Part shown: positions 1-10,356 of the stretch, in pieces
How positions within the stretch are numbered: position 1 is the first letter of the stretch
Layout of the letters: every line of letters begins with the position of its first letter
IMG/VR virus record: IMGVR_UViG_3300042939_000736
Location: 124,001 to 188,000 of that record
From: a virus
Length of the DNA: 64,000 nt
Reading direction: 5' to 3' (one strand)
Notes under the pieces: model-generated
Told to the model about the DNA's origin: nothing
Databases searched by the model: none
The model's input: the letters and a program-made list of their open reading frames with translations, nothing else
Made by a program: the position numbers and the translations under genes

Positions 1-630
1 GCGGCAACATTTAATATTTCAACAGCACCTAATATAGATACAAATGTACCTACAGAATATCTAACAAGAGATGCTTCGACCGGTGAAGTTAAAATCAAAC
101 AAATTCCAGGACCAACCGTTTTCGGTTTATTTGCACAAACAGGAAACAGTGTGGTTATCAGCGGTACCACAGTTGAATCTACTTTAATTGATGGAGGTGT
201 TGGAACTTTATCTGTTCCGGCAAATGGTTTTTCTATTGGGGATAGTTTTAGAGCGGACTTTGGTGGTTTAATGAGTGTAAAACCTGGTGGTGATACTTTA
301 AGAATTAGAATAAAAACTGGTAGTGTTATTTTAGGTGATACTGGAGTTTTAAGTATACCGGCAGTAACAAACGATGTTTGGCTTTTAAATATAAATTTTA
401 CGGTAAGAAAACTTGGGGGACCAACGTTTGCTTCAATTGTAAGTTTAGGAAATCTACATGTAATAAAAGCCGCAAGTACAACACCAACAAGTTTTGCCTT
501 TAACACTGTTAACTCATCAACTTTTGATACAACAATATCAAATACACTTGACGTTACCGCCGAATGGGGAAGCAATAGTACTAATAACAAAATATATTCT
601 GATATTTTTGTTCTAAATAAAATATATTAA
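1..630 (+). CDS. Fibre-like virion protein, 5' end outside window
   Basis: Frame 1 is open from the first base to TAA at 628-630, giving 209 residues without a start, so the gene begins upstream. The GTG at 151 is internal. The sequence is rich in Gly, Ser, Thr, Asn and Val in alternating beta-strand-like patterns, with no catalytic motif, signal peptide or membrane segment. That composition, and the adhesin-like genes downstream, suggest the C-terminal part of a tail fibre or similar surface protein. The exact role is inferred. Confidence 0.6.
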   Translation, partial: AATFNISTAPNIDTNVPTEYLTRDASTGEVKIKQIPGPTVFGLFAQTGNSVVISGTTVESTLIDGGVGTLSVPANGFSIGDSFRADFGGLMSVKPGGDTLRIRIKTGSVILGDTGVLSIPAVTNDVWLLNINFTVRKLGGPTFASIVSLGNLHVIKAASTTPTSFAFNTVNSSTFDTTISNTLDVTAEWGSNSTNNKIYSDIFVLNKIY

Positions 631-665
631 ATTCACTTTGTCTATTTTGACAATATATTTTCAAT

Positions 666-1643
666 ATGAAAGATATTGTATTTGTTACGGCACAACCAGA
701 CGTTCCTTATTTCCATTGGCAAGTTAAATTATATACCCACAATTTTATAAAAAAAGGCATCAATCCAAATAACATACATGTAATATTTGCAATGGTTCAT
801 GGTGCAAAAAAACCAACTGATGAAGCTTTAAAAATAAAAGATTATGGTGTTAATGTTCATTTTTATGAAGATAATAGAGATATTAAAACATATATACCAA
901 GCATAAAACCTTATATGATCACACAGTGGTTAAAAGAGTTTCCCGAACATGGTAAATTGTTTTTTTTACATGATGCGGATATAATATTTAACTACCTACC
1001 AAATTTCGAAGAACTTTTAAAAGACGAACTTACTTATGTATCTGACACAATTGGGTATATAGGTTATAACTATATTATGGATTGTTGTAATAGATATGAA
1101 ACAAAACATCCAAATTCACAAAAAGGACAGTTACTACAAGAAATGGTTAATATTGTAGGTGTAACAGTAGATTGTGTAAAATGTAATCAAGAAAATTCTG
1201 GTGGTGGTCAATATCTAATTAAAAACACTGATCATAATTTATGGCAAAAAATATATGACGATTGTTCTCCATTATATTATCAGATGTTAGATTATCAAAA
1301 AAGATTTCCCATAAGTCCAGGTGAAATTCAATTTTGGACGGCAGAAATGTGGTCATTACTTTGGAATCTATGGTTAAACGGTAACGAAACCAAAATAACT
1401 AAAGAGCTTAATTTTTCATGGGCAACTGACACCATAGGAGTTTTCGAAAAAAATCCAATACTACATATGGCAGGTGTAACCGAAAATCTAAAAGGTACTA
1501 AGTTTTACAAAGGAGAATACATTAATATTGACCCAATCCAAAAATTAAAATCTAACCCAAACCATTTTGATTACATAGATAAAAACAGCTCAACAATCAA
1601 GTATGTTGAAGTAATGAAATCTTTCATTCAAAATGACTTATAA
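666..1643 (+). CDS. Putative glycosyltransferase (DxD motif)
   Basis: A 325-residue soluble protein. The N-terminus (DIVFVTAQPDVPYFHWQV) looks like the first strand and loop of a GT-A type nucleotide-sugar transferase. FFLHDADIIF at about residues 99-108 supplies a DxD metal and sugar-nucleotide motif (D103, D105). A C-terminal ILHMAG stretch resembles the late His motif of such enzymes. It lies between virion genes, so it could glycosylate a virion protein or host surface glycan. Donor and acceptor cannot be read. The spacer before it has a poor promoter match (TATATTTT at 654-661). Confidence 0.55.
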   Translation: MKDIVFVTAQPDVPYFHWQVKLYTHNFIKKGINPNNIHVIFAMVHGAKKPTDEALKIKDYGVNVHFYEDNRDIKTYIPSIKPYMITQWLKEFPEHGKLFFLHDADIIFNYLPNFEELLKDELTYVSDTIGYIGYNYIMDCCNRYETKHPNSQKGQLLQEMVNIVGVTVDCVKCNQENSGGGQYLIKNTDHNLWQKIYDDCSPLYYQMLDYQKRFPISPGEIQFWTAEMWSLLWNLWLNGNETKITKELNFSWATDTIGVFEKNPILHMAGVTENLKGTKFYKGEYINIDPIQKLKSNPNHFDYIDKNSSTIKYVEVMKSFIQNDL

Positions 1644-1646
1644 ATG

Positions 1647-1653
1647 TATTTAT
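1647..1653 (+). promoter_or_regulatory. Candidate late promoter element TATTTAT
   Basis: TATTTAT ends 14 nt before the GTG start at 1668, just after the preceding stop. The same heptamer recurs at similar spacing before many virion-type genes in the window. Confidence 0.45.
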
Positions 1654-1667
1654 AATTAAAATATACA

Positions 1668-2720
1668 GTGGGACAAACAGATAGACCTAAACCAGTACTT
1701 GCACCCAGGAATGAATGTGATGTTATTACAATTTTTCCTATGGGGGCAAAATGTTTTACAAAAGAACCAACTAATGTAACAACATTTGATGGTGCGGTTT
1801 CGGTTGGTATTACAGGGGGAACACCACCATATACTATAGCTTGGGAAAATGGTAATGTTGCGCCGGCAATAACAAATTTAGGTGTCGGTGAATATAACGT
1901 AACAATTACAGATTCCTACGGTGATTTTGTTATAAACCAAAAATGTGTTCTCAACGCCACACCACTTCCAACTCCAACTCCAACTCCAACACCGACCATA
2001 ACTCCAACACCGACCATAACTCCAACACCTTCTGTAACACCAACATCAACTCCTATACCAACATTGACACCATCGGCAACACCAGAACCTTTAATTTGTT
2101 TTACCACTGAATATGAATTTTTAGGTCCGATTTATACATCAATGTCATCAACAGGACAATATAATGGAAGACCATACTACGAACTAATAGGTCTTGGTGG
2201 AAGTGCTTTTGTTTGGTGGAATTCCGGATTGTCAAGATGGGAAATGACATTATTCTTAGGTGGTGGTCTACTTTTGGCATATTTACCAAGTACTAATTCT
2301 TTTCCTGTTGACCAAACAGTTGATTGGGTAAATGTAAGAACTGTTTATATGTTAACATCATATGGGCTTTGTAGTTATCCACCAACAGAAATGTGTTTTG
2401 AAGTTTTAAAGAATGACCCACCAACAACACTGATATGTAATGGATATATTGTTGGTACTTATAATAATAAGTTTTATTTTGCAATATACAGTCCTGTAAC
2501 GTCACCACCAACATTAATTGGGTATGTATTTTGGGATGATGTTGACAACAGATGGGAATGTTGGCAAACTTTTAACCCATCTACAGGCCCCACAGGAAGT
2601 TTTTATGCTTATTTATCAAATAACGCTAATTACCCAAATAGTACAATTTCTCAAAACTGGGTTTCAAACCCACTTGTGACATATGGAATAAACAGTTCTT
2701 CACTAGGGACTTGTCAGTAA
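1668..2720 (+). CDS. Adhesin-like virion protein with SprB-like repeat and Thr/Pro linker
   Basis: 350 residues with a GTG start, chosen because it follows the TATTTAT element and keeps the whole frame. Residues about 45-85 (ITGGTPPYTIAWENG ... GEYNVTITDSYG) match the SprB repeat found in Bacteroidota cell-surface adhesins. Residues about 98-142 form a Thr/Pro linker of TPTPT units. The C-terminal half holds two related aromatic-rich modules, each starting with a short Cys segment (LICFTTEYEF, MCFEVLKN) and containing YNGRPYYEL or YNNKFYFAI. No signal peptide is seen, consistent with assembly onto a phage tail. Host-surface recognition is inferred. Confidence 0.6.
   Translation: MGQTDRPKPVLAPRNECDVITIFPMGAKCFTKEPTNVTTFDGAVSVGITGGTPPYTIAWENGNVAPAITNLGVGEYNVTITDSYGDFVINQKCVLNATPLPTPTPTPTPTITPTPTITPTPSVTPTSTPIPTLTPSATPEPLICFTTEYEFLGPIYTSMSSTGQYNGRPYYELIGLGGSAFVWWNSGLSRWEMTLFLGGGLLLAYLPSTNSFPVDQTVDWVNVRTVYMLTSYGLCSYPPTEMCFEVLKNDPPTTLICNGYIVGTYNNKFYFAIYSPVTSPPTLIGYVFWDDVDNRWECWQTFNPSTGPTGSFYAYLSNNANYPNSTISQNWVSNPLVTYGINSSSLGTCQ
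1967..2092 (+). repeat. Thr/Pro codon repeat encoding flexible linker
   Basis: Tandem 6-mers of the ccaact/ccaaca type encode TPTP units. Similar tracts lie at about 4327-4480 on this strand and at about 8070-8130, 8440-8490 and 8545-8605 inside the reverse-strand gene 7537-9153. They are in frame and coding, and are not CRISPR repeats. Confidence 0.8.
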
Positions 2721-2733
2721 AATACTAATTTAA

Positions 2734-3729
2734 ATGAATTTGTGTGTAGTTACAGAAGTTTTAGAAAATAGGGAAAGAAAAATAGAAACCTATAATTTTA
2801 TTGAATCCGAAATGTTGAACGGTAAAAGTTCTTGGGTTTTTGAAGAACAATATTTTTTATATTGGTCTACTGGTACAACAAATCAGTGGATTTTAAGTGG
2901 GTTTCCAAATACTTTTATTTATACATTTTCGAATACAGAAATACCTTTCACTAATTGGCAAATTTTAGGATCAAGACCCCCAAAACAAATAACAAACTTA
3001 AGAATAACAACTGGTGAGTGTGAAAATAATGTCGTGGTAGATTATAATGTTAATATTAAAAACAGTTCTTGTAAATGTGATGGTATTATATCAATAGATC
3101 CATTTAGCGGAACAGAACCATTTACATATTATCTAAACGGTCAAATACAGACAGGAAACATAATTCAAAATTTATGTAGTGGTAGATATGTTATTACGGT
3201 TGAAGACGTAAACGGAAACACAACAATTAAAGAAGTAGTAATACCACAAAATGATGTTACCCAATATTTTGTCACGTTGAATTTTGATAAAACAACGGGA
3301 TATTTTAATATTTTTTGTAACCCAAGTTTAAACAATAACATTCAGTTAAGTTTAGATTTAGTGTATCAAAACACACTCAAATATAAACCTAATTTTGGTG
3401 ATGTAAGTCAAAATACAAATGAACAAATTATTTTAAATGGAAATGACATAGGACAGTATACTACCAAAATTGATAATACACAGTCTACGCCACTTTTGAG
3501 ACCCTGTGTTGGTAATAATTACAATAACGTTACAACTAAAGAATGGAAAAATTTAATTATTGGTAATGGTGATACTTTGGAAGGTTACATTAGTAGTGAT
3601 TTAATCTATAATGTAGATTTGAAAACACCTTGTTTAAGTGCATCACAGGATCTTGTACTTAATTTGAATAATCTTAGATTAATAAATTGTGAATGTTGTA
3701 ATGTTACAAAAGTTATTATTAACAAATAA
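2734..3729 (+). CDS. Virion protein with SprB-like repeat
   Basis: 331 residues, starting 13 nt after the previous stop, so probably the same transcript. Residues about 108-168 (CKCDGIISIDPFSGTEPF ... GRYVITVEDVNGNTTI) form one SprB-like module, the same domain type as in the preceding gene. The N-terminal region has a short WxxExxYFLYWSTG-like motif. The C-terminus ends with paired cysteines (CECCNV). No enzyme motif or membrane segment is seen. A tail- or baseplate-attached adhesion subunit is the best guess. Confidence 0.55.
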   Translation: MNLCVVTEVLENRERKIETYNFIESEMLNGKSSWVFEEQYFLYWSTGTTNQWILSGFPNTFIYTFSNTEIPFTNWQILGSRPPKQITNLRITTGECENNVVVDYNVNIKNSSCKCDGIISIDPFSGTEPFTYYLNGQIQTGNIIQNLCSGRYVITVEDVNGNTTIKEVVIPQNDVTQYFVTLNFDKTTGYFNIFCNPSLNNNIQLSLDLVYQNTLKYKPNFGDVSQNTNEQIILNGNDIGQYTTKIDNTQSTPLLRPCVGNNYNNVTTKEWKNLIIGNGDTLEGYISSDLIYNVDLKTPCLSASQDLVLNLNNLRLINCECCNVTKVIINK

Positions 3730-3743
3730 AAAAAGTTATTTAA

Positions 3744-3750
3744 TATTTAT
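3744..3750 (+). promoter_or_regulatory. Candidate late promoter element TATTTAT
   Basis: TATTTAT ends 7 nt before the ATG of the 862-residue virion gene at 3758. Confidence 0.45.
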
Positions 3751-3757
3751 TATTTAA

Positions 3758-6346
3758 ATGGCATATATAATTAAAAATACATCGGGATTGGTTAACACAA
3801 GAGTTACCGATACAGGTAGACAAAAGTTATCACAAGGTAACTTCAAAGTTGCCTATTTCCAAATTGGGGATAGTGAAATATCATACGATAAATTACCTTC
3901 TAATTATAACTTTACAAATTCCTTTGTTTTAGAACCAGCATTTAATACTCAAAATTCTGCAGGTGTTCCAGAGTCAAATAGACAAAGCATTAAATATCCA
4001 TACTATGTTGATGGAACTAGTGGATCTACTTATGGAATACCTTACATGGATTCTACGATAGATCCTGTTTATAATAGGGCACCACTAAGAGGGTTTTTTA
4101 CAGGAAACACAACCGCAAGTACAGTCGTTTGGAGTGCATTAACTAACAATCAATACGTGGTTTCTTCAAACTATATTATTGATATGTCAACTCTAAATGG
4201 TACTAATAAAGTTGATTTAATTTATTCTGGATGTAATTATACAAATACAAACAAACCATCTATTGGGGATTTAATTACAATATATTATGATGGTTTTGGT
4301 GAGTATGACTGTAATTGTGTTAATTTACCAACACCGACTCCTACACCTACACCGTCAATCACACCAACCGAAACTATCACACCAACTCCAACACCAAGTA
4401 TCACACCTAATTATAACCCTTGTGCATCGCCAACCCCAACACCAACTCCAACAAGGACACCGTGTTTAACACCTACTCCGAGTAGACTTTGTCCTCCACC
4501 ACCGCCACCAAGTTGTGTTATGTCTATGAATTCATGTTATCAAATTCTGACATATAGAATAATTGATATATGTGAAAATACTATAACACTTGATAGAAAC
4601 ACACCCGATTTTTGTGGTACAGTAATAACACATTGTTACGCACGTACATTGATCTATCCGCCAAATATGACTTCTATTTATGATAGTATAACTCCAAGTC
4701 CACATTGGGGCGAACAAGTAATCGATTTTGAATCTATTTGTGATACAGATCAATTTGATGTGAAAATATGGAACATGAATATTCCATGGACCGAAAATCC
4801 CGCTGGTATGATACCTACAAAATATGAAGGATATCAATATTTTGGTTCAGTTGATTATATAGGATCAAAAGAATACTTTGGATACAATTCAAATTCAGGA
4901 CAAACATTTTTTATCAATAATACTTTGAGTGCTGAGACTACAGATACTTTTTATTACAATTCTTTAGGTGAAATCGTCAAAGTACAACCCGAAGAACAAA
5001 AGGCAATTGCCATCATACATTATACTAATCAAACAATTGATTTCTTTTATGGTGAAAAATTTGCACTGGAACCGTATGATCCAAGCAACTTAGACGATAC
5101 AACAGGACAGGCTAGAAATTTTAGACTTCATATACCTTGGTTGATGTGGCATAAGAATCCTGAATGTTGTTTTGGTCAAACTTTTTGGGTTGATCCTCCA
5201 GGATTTGAAGGTAAAAATCTTTTTGATGTTAGATATGTTCAGACAACTAGAAATGATGATATGAATAATCCCGGTATTAGATATTATCATTTGTGGGATA
5301 CTAATAAAAACAAAAACGGTTTACCTAATCGAATTGGTAAAGTTTTCCCTGATAGTAAATTAATTATTATTGACGATGAAGAAATAATTGCCGCGATGTC
5401 TTATAAGGCAAATAGAAATTGGACTTTGCCGGCACCTCAATTATCGCTTATAACCCCAAATACTTGTGGATTAGCGTCTTTAACTGCTGATGGGGTTTTG
5501 ACAGGTCATGGTGAAACTATGTATGTCACTTATAGGTTTACAAATAAAACTTGTAGTACAAATTCACTTCATTGCAATTACTATGTAAAACTTGTTGGGA
5601 ATAATAATGATTGTACGCCTAATGTTTCACAAAATGTTGCCATTAGATTTGGTCGCGAATTTAATTGTTTGGATTATATGATACCAACAACAACGACGAC
5701 AACGATACCAATATTTACTACTACAACTACAATTCCATTCACAACTACAACAACAACAGATCCTTTTCCATTAACAACGACTACAACTTTTTGGCCGTAC
5801 ACCACAAGTACAACAACAATATGCCCACCTTCTTGTAATATAAATAAAGGTTTCTTTGCTGAATCATTCCAAGTTTTATGTCAGAAAGTGAAAACAGGAC
5901 AAAGACCGGATCCATCAAGTTGGAAAATAATTGATTACACACAAGACTTAGGTAATTTAGTAACACAAGATACTTTGACAAACAATACTTTTGTTATAAC
6001 GAAAGATCTTTACGATAAGGCTCCATATTACGACTTGGGTAGTTATATAAACTTGACTAAATTAGGAAATGACAAACCTGATTTAAATTTTGGTGACGAA
6101 TATTATTTTTACGGTTCCTTTGAATCAGATATAATGGCAACCATATATCAGATGAAATATAAGATAAATTTAAATTTTACAGAATTTCAAAATTCAACTA
6201 ACCCAACATGGAAACAAGGAACAAAATCATTCGTAACCGAAATTGCATTATTGGATGAGGATAAAGACATTCTTGTAATGTCAAAGTTACAATCACCTGT
6301 GTTAAGACAAGGAATACAACAGTATTTAGTCAAACTTGACTTTTAA
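3758..6346 (+). CDS. Large modular virion (tail/baseplate or fibre) protein with Thr/Pro and poly-Thr linkers
   Basis: 862 residues. The N-terminal about 60 residues ([20 protein letters not shown], then [12 protein letters not shown]) resemble N-termini of baseplate- or fibre-attachment proteins in T4-like phages; I cannot assign a T4 gene number. Residues about 190-245 are a Thr/Pro linker followed by CPPPPPPSC. The middle, about 250-640, is a Cys- and aromatic-rich globular part. Residues about 645-690 are a second linker of TTTTT and IPFTTTTTT units. A final domain of about 170 residues ends in KLDF. The two linkers divide the chain into three modules. Confidence 0.6.
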   Translation: MAYIIKNTSGLVNTRVTDTGRQKLSQGNFKVAYFQIGDSEISYDKLPSNYNFTNSFVLEPAFNTQNSAGVPESNRQSIKYPYYVDGTSGSTYGIPYMDSTIDPVYNRAPLRGFFTGNTTASTVVWSALTNNQYVVSSNYIIDMSTLNGTNKVDLIYSGCNYTNTNKPSIGDLITIYYDGFGEYDCNCVNLPTPTPTPTPSITPTETITPTPTPSITPNYNPCASPTPTPTPTRTPCLTPTPSRLCPPPPPPSCVMSMNSCYQILTYRIIDICENTITLDRNTPDFCGTVITHCYARTLIYPPNMTSIYDSITPSPHWGEQVIDFESICDTDQFDVKIWNMNIPWTENPAGMIPTKYEGYQYFGSVDYIGSKEYFGYNSNSGQTFFINNTLSAETTDTFYYNSLGEIVKVQPEEQKAIAIIHYTNQTIDFFYGEKFALEPYDPSNLDDTTGQARNFRLHIPWLMWHKNPECCFGQTFWVDPPGFEGKNLFDVRYVQTTRNDDMNNPGIRYYHLWDTNKNKNGLPNRIGKVFPDSKLIIIDDEEIIAAMSYKANRNWTLPAPQLSLITPNTCGLASLTADGVLTGHGETMYVTYRFTNKTCSTNSLHCNYYVKLVGNNNDCTPNVSQNVAIRFGREFNCLDYMIPTTTTTTIPIFTTTTTIPFTTTTTTDPFPLTTTTTFWPYTTSTTTICPPSCNINKGFFAESFQVLCQKVKTGQRPDPSSWKIIDYTQDLGNLVTQDTLTNNTFVITKDLYDKAPYYDLGSYINLTKLGNDKPDLNFGDEYYFYGSFESDIMATIYQMKYKINLNFTEFQNSTNPTWKQGTKSFVTEIALLDEDKDILVMSKLQSPVLRQGIQQYLVKLDF

Positions 6347-6394
6347 CCTTTAATTTTTTTTCATTTAAATTATTTTATAACTAAAACCAACTTT

Positions 6395-6994
6395 ATGGCT
6401 AAAATCAAAAATTCACCAAAAGTCTTAGGATTAGATATATCTACTAAAACAATTGGTTGGGCTTTGTTCGATATACAAAGTCAACAACTTTTAGAACTAA
6501 CACACGTTTCCCCAAGACCAAAAATGAAAGAAGATGAAAAATTAAAAGAGTTACTTTTAAAATGTGAAATCTTTAGAGAAAAATTGATACAATACAAAAA
6601 TTTAGGAATTGTCAGTGTGGTAATTGAAGAACCACTTCTTAATTCGAATAATATCTATACAATCCAAACCCTGTTAAGATTTAATAGTTTTATTTTCAAA
6701 GAAATATATGAAATATTAAATGTTGTACCTGAATTTATATCAACATATAATTCCCGTAAATTTGCTTTTCCTGAATTAGTCCAAGAAAATGAAAAGAAAA
6801 AATTTGTTTTGTTTGGAGGTCTACCAAAAGATATTGATAAGAAAATGATTATATGGGAAAAAGTTGCTAAAAGAGAACCACAAATAAAATGGTTATACAC
6901 AAGAAATAATACACTTAAAAAAGAAAATTTTGACCAAACAGATGCATATACCTGTGTTTTAGGATATATGAGATCTAAAGAAATTTGGAAATGA
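6395..6994 (+). CDS. RuvC-like Holliday junction resolvase (RNase H fold)
   Basis: 199 residues. VLGLDISTKTIGWALFD at 10-26 is the first acidic strand of RuvC-type nucleases (D14). VVIEEP at 75-80 gives the second acidic site (E78/E79). FDQTDAY at 179-185 gives the C-terminal Asp pair (D180, D183). Length and motif order fit a metal-dependent RuvC/RNase H-like resolvase, expected to cut branched DNA before or during packaging, the role of endonuclease VII in T4. It is followed by a strong terminator. Confidence 0.75.
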   Translation: MAKIKNSPKVLGLDISTKTIGWALFDIQSQQLLELTHVSPRPKMKEDEKLKELLLKCEIFREKLIQYKNLGIVSVVIEEPLLNSNNIYTIQTLLRFNSFIFKEIYEILNVVPEFISTYNSRKFAFPELVQENEKKKFVLFGGLPKDIDKKMIIWEKVAKREPQIKWLYTRNNTLKKENFDQTDAYTCVLGYMRSKEIWK

Positions 6995-7023
6995 TATCGT
7001 TCAAAATACCGATAATTTGAAAT

Positions 7024-7049
7024 ATCGTCTTTTTAGACGATTTTTTTTT
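7024..7049 (+). terminator. Rho-independent terminator
   Basis: A 7-bp stem (ATCGTCT/AGACGAT), a TTTT loop and a run of nine T, placed 30 nt after the RuvC-like gene. Confidence 0.85.
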
Positions 7050-7065
7050 ATTCAAAAAAAATTAT

Positions 7066-7073
7066 TATATTTG
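7066..7073 (+). promoter_or_regulatory. Bacteroidota-type promoter, -7 box TATATTTG
   Basis: TATATTTG fits the TAnnTTTG -7 consensus of Bacteroidota sigma factors. It lies 24 nt before the ATG at 7098 and directly after a terminator. The -33 position 19 nt upstream is TTTT rather than TTTG. Confidence 0.65.
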
Positions 7074-7097
7074 TAAAATAAACAAATAAAAATAACT

Positions 7098-7514
7098 ATG
7101 AAAATCTTATCTTTGGTTTTTTCACTATTATTAACTTTTAATTTTTTTTCTCAACAAGTCGTAATTCAAGTAGATGAAGTTCAGTCATACTTTGGTGATA
7201 CTACATCAACCATGACAGAAATATTTGAAAAAAAATATAACTTGGAACCACAACATAAAAATTGTAGGTATATAATCGATTTTACAAATAATAAAGCAAG
7301 TTTTTTTAGAGATGGGGAACTTATTGATCACGGATCTATAAAAGTAGGGCATGAAAACGAATATACAGTTGTTGAGTTTCTTAACGACGGATTTAATTAT
7401 GGACTAATTTTAAATTTAGATATCCATAATGAATTGGTAGTTCTTTATCAAATAGATAATGATAAGGTTGAGTATATGAATTTCACTAGATTTCAGATTC
7501 TTAAACCAATGTAG
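7098..7514 (+). CDS. Small secreted protein of unknown function
   Basis: 138 residues. The first 20 or so ([20 protein letters not shown]) form a signal peptide with cleavage likely near FFSQ, a common pattern in Bacteroidota. The mature part has beta-rich stretches (CRYIIDFTNNKASFFRDGEL). It has its own housekeeping-type promoter and follows a terminator, so it is probably expressed separately and early. It converges on the reverse-strand adhesin gene. Function not recognised. Confidence 0.6.
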   Translation: MKILSLVFSLLLTFNFFSQQVVIQVDEVQSYFGDTTSTMTEIFEKKYNLEPQHKNCRYIIDFTNNKASFFRDGELIDHGSIKVGHENEYTVVEFLNDGFNYGLILNLDIHNELVVLYQIDNDKVEYMNFTRFQILKPM

Positions 7515-7536
7515 AAATATTTTTTTTTATAATACT

Positions 7537-9153
7537 TTAGTGAATTGAATCTGAACAAAGATCTATAATAGTTCCACCGGCCATAGAAGCCCCATTACCC
7601 GAAATTGTTATTGTGGTATATGGTACATCGTTTGAAAAGGTGAATATTCCCGATCCAATATCACCGTATGGTGCATTTTGTGGACAAGGTATTGCGGAAA
7701 TTACGTTCCCATTAATTTTTGCACAACAACTACTACAAGTACTTATCACTGGATTACCTGTATTTGTTGTGATTATAAATTCTTCGTAAACAGTTGATGA
7801 AATGTAATTGTAATTTATGAATCTAAGCGTTACATTATTAACAGGACTATCAAAAGTTAGAGTGTAAGTAAATGGGTTGTTTCCTGGTAAAATATCATTA
7901 CCCAAATATAAAAAGTTGTCTTCTACATTTGGACCCGAAATACACCAACCTAAAAATCCACCAAAAGTTCCCGCTTCTATTTTTCCAGTACCACTACCTG
8001 TAATATTAACACCGTTAACAACTATTGAATTACCAACTTGAGGTAATGTTACAACTTGTGAACATTCAAAACAACCAGGTGGTGTTGTAGGTGTGGGAGT
8101 TGGTGTTGCTGTAGGCGTTGGTGTAGGTGTTTGGGAAGGACTTGGGATACAATCTAAACATTTACCTTCATTTTCAGGACCTAATTCTGAAATTAATTCT
8201 ATTTGATCTACACCACTTATGTTATCAACCAAACCTATGAAGGTTGCACAAATTGATTCGTTGTTTATTATAGTTTTATAAACATATCCTTCTAAAGGAA
8301 TTTCACCATTTATTAACAATAATTCGGTTGAGTAATATTCTATACCTGTGAAACAATCTCTGAATTTCTTACTACTTGAACATCTAATGTAATCATCAAT
8401 CACATTAAATGTTACTTGACCAGAAACCAAACAATTTATTGTAGGTGTTGGTGTTGGACTTGGAGTTTCACTTGGAGTTGGAGTTGGTGTTGGTGTGAAT
8501 GTTATTCCTGTTGCTTGAAAACTCAAACTATTACAAACATTTGATGGTGTCGGTGTAGGTGTCGGTGTAGGTGTCGGTGTTTTTGTCGGGGTGACAGTAG
8601 GTGTTGGTGTAATGTCACAATTAAAATATGCTTCAAAATCTATTAGCTCACAACTTGGAAAAGTTGTTGATGTAGTTATGACACAGTATCCTTCAGAAAA
8701 AAATGAATCACATAAATCAGGACAATCACTTGTACATGGACTTTTACCAAATAGTAAACACGGCTCATCAAGGTCGTTAGCCAAACACCAACAATTCTCA
8801 TCAGAACTATAGTATATTACAAAATCACCAGTCCCACCTGTGTAATAAGGAAGTCCATTATATGTTCCATTCGAAGTGTAGTTACCATCGTACAACGATG
8901 TCCCTGAAATACAATACTGATTTGAACACGGACAATCATCAATGGAATCAATCCCCGATATTTGTTTATATTCTAAAACTATTGACCCATTTGAATAGTA
9001 CCCGTTTGTTGCTTCTGAAGTACAGATTGAATCGAAATATAAAATTGTACCAAGATTCAAATCATTCCCATACAATGGTATAATCAAAGGTTCTGAACAT
9101 AATTCAGGGTCAATAGTTGAGTTTGAAAAATATCCTAAAAAAATACAAGCCAT
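7537..9153 (-). CDS. Adhesin-like modular protein with three Thr/Pro linkers
   Basis: 538 residues on the reverse strand. Three Thr/Pro linkers, at about residues 180-205, 217-240 and 333-357, separate four Cys-rich beta modules. The first module contains [10 protein letters not shown], closely matching YNGRPYYEL of the forward-strand adhesin at 1668, so the two share a module. The C-terminal module ([20 protein letters not shown] ...) is Gly, Asn and Thr rich. No signal peptide. Likely a tail-fibre or host-binding protein. Its ATG follows the upstream stop by one base. Confidence 0.6.
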   Translation of the reverse strand: MACIFLGYFSNSTIDPELCSEPLIIPLYGNDLNLGTILYFDSICTSEATNGYYSNGSIVLEYKQISGIDSIDDCPCSNQYCISGTSLYDGNYTSNGTYNGLPYYTGGTGDFVIYYSSDENCWCLANDLDEPCLLFGKSPCTSDCPDLCDSFFSEGYCVITTSTTFPSCELIDFEAYFNCDITPTPTVTPTKTPTPTPTPTPTPSNVCNSLSFQATGITFTPTPTPTPSETPSPTPTPTINCLVSGQVTFNVIDDYIRCSSSKKFRDCFTGIEYYSTELLLINGEIPLEGYVYKTIINNESICATFIGLVDNISGVDQIELISELGPENEGKCLDCIPSPSQTPTPTPTATPTPTPTTPPGCFECSQVVTLPQVGNSIVVNGVNITGSGTGKIEAGTFGGFLGWCISGPNVEDNFLYLGNDILPGNNPFTYTLTFDSPVNNVTLRFINYNYISSTVYEEFIITTNTGNPVISTCSSCCAKINGNVISAIPCPQNAPYGDIGSGIFTFSNDVPYTTITISGNGASMAGGTIIDLCSDSIH

Positions 9154-9154
9154 T

Positions 9155-9370
9155 TTATACTTCTATTATGTTTGTTTTTATACATTCATTGTCATCGATT
9201 ACTTTTACTACAAACTGTGAAAAACTTGAATATATTGAAGGTATTTCAAATGTATACGGGGCGGTTGTAATTGTGTCGACATATATACATGTAGTTAATC
9301 CCGTATTACATACCCAAACATCAAAAGGTGATGAACCGGCAAGATTTGTTATTGTTACTGTTGTAGGCAT
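9155..9370 (-). CDS. Small Ig/SprB-like virion protein
   Basis: 71 residues, immediately upstream of the 538-residue adhesin-like gene on the same strand (TAA, one base, then ATG). The sequence ([20 protein letters not shown] ... [12 protein letters not shown]) looks like a single beta-sandwich module ending in a Cys-containing strand. Coupling to its neighbour suggests an accessory subunit of the same fibre. Confidence 0.55.
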   Translation of the reverse strand: MPTTVTITNLAGSSPFDVWVCNTGLTTCIYVDTITTAPYTFEIPSIYSSFSQFVVKVIDDNECIKTNIIEV

Positions 9371-9385
9371 AATTTTCTGTCTTAA

Positions 9386-9392
9386 ATAAATA
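9386..9392 (-). promoter_or_regulatory. Candidate late promoter element TATTTAT, reverse strand
   Basis: Read on the reverse strand this is TATTTAT, 15 nt upstream of the ATG at 9370. It would drive the reverse-strand adhesin pair. Confidence 0.45.
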
Positions 9393-9440
9393 TAGAAAAA
9401 TAGAAAAACATGTGAAGTTGATAAATTTAAATAATGTACC

Positions 9441-9448
9441 TATCTTTT
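9441..9448 (+). promoter_or_regulatory. Near-consensus Bacteroidota promoter (TATCTTTT)
   Basis: TTG at 9418-9420, a 20-nt spacer and TATCTTTT, ending 5 nt before the primase ATG at 9454. The last base of the -7 box differs from TAnnTTTG. Confidence 0.4.
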
Positions 9449-9453
9449 AAAAG

Positions 9454-10356
9454 ATGGAAGAACAAGAAGCTTTAGTTGAGTTATTAGAAGAAGTTTTAGG
9501 TAGTCACGGACTTCACTATCCCAATAGGGGTCAAATATCTTTTAATTGCCCTGTTTGTGACGAAGAAAGAAACAAACATAATTTGGAAGTGAACTACTTC
9601 AACGGAGTTTACAAATGTTGGGCTTGTGGTGATAGTGAAAACACACACGGTTCTTTAGGAAAATTATTTGACAAATACGGAACTAGAAAACAAAAAAAAT
9701 TGTACAAAATTCTAAGACCCGAAGAAGAACAAAAAGTGGTAAGAAAAAAAAAACCAAAAGTTGTTTTACCTGAAAATTTTATATTATTTAAAGAATCAAA
9801 CCCAATCTATCCTGTAAGAAGACAGGCATATAATTACTTAAAAAGTAGGGGAATAACTGAAGATATCATAGAAAAGTTTGGAATCGGATTTTGCGATAAA
9901 GGTAGTCACCAAGGAAGAATAATTATTCCATCATATGATAACAAGGGTAATTTGAATTATTATGTTGGTAGAAGTTGGGACCCACACAGTAGGGCGAAAT
10001 ATCGAAATCCTGAGGCAGAAAAAGAAAAAATTATTTTTTGGGAAAATTTAATAGATTGGAATAAAGATATTTACTTAGTGGAAGGTGCTTTTGATGGGAT
10101 GTTTTTGGATAACCCAGTTGTAATGTTAGGTAAACACATGTCTGAATTATTGTTCGAAACAATTTATAACAAGGCTAAGGCTAATGTAATTATTTGTTTA
10201 GACGGTGATGCATGGGAAAACGCTGTGAACCTTTATCACGAATTAAATGGTGGTGAACTTTGGGGTAAAATTAAAATTGTCAAACTTCCAAAAGACAGGG
10301 ACGTTTGTGATCTGAAGGGTGAAATAAATGAATATTATTATGAAATTAAAGATTGA
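9454..10356 (+). CDS. DnaG-type DNA primase
   Basis: 300 residues. A zinc-binding domain comes first, with C32PVC35 and C55WAC58. A TOPRIM core follows, with YLVEGAFDGMF (E210) and ICLDGDAW (D250, D252), then an acidic pair DRD at 281-283. The order zinc ribbon then TOPRIM is that of bacterial and T4 gp61-like primases, which lay RNA primers for lagging-strand synthesis. No helicase domain is fused. It is the first gene of a replication/recombination block, and its TGA shares one base with the next ATG. Confidence 0.88.
   Translation: MEEQEALVELLEEVLGSHGLHYPNRGQISFNCPVCDEERNKHNLEVNYFNGVYKCWACGDSENTHGSLGKLFDKYGTRKQKKLYKILRPEEEQKVVRKKKPKVVLPENFILFKESNPIYPVRRQAYNYLKSRGITEDIIEKFGIGFCDKGSHQGRIIIPSYDNKGNLNYYVGRSWDPHSRAKYRNPEAEKEKIIFWENLIDWNKDIYLVEGAFDGMFLDNPVVMLGKHMSELLFETIYNKAKANVIICLDGDAWENAVNLYHELNGGELWGKIKIVKLPKDRDVCDLKGEINEYYYEIKD

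Noticed and set aside
1967-2092. Repeats resembling a CRISPR array
   Set aside because: Units are 6-nt in-frame Thr/Pro codons without unique spacers; the same holds for the other Thr/Pro tracts and for 21141-21353.
1916-2107. Reverse-strand frame of 63 codons rich in Val and Gly
   Set aside because: It is antisense to the Thr/Pro linker; the repeat keeps other frames open by composition.
9117-9389. Forward-strand frame of 90 codons
   Set aside because: Antisense to the 71-residue reverse-strand gene and to the start of the 538-residue gene; the reverse frames have the better module content and promoter.
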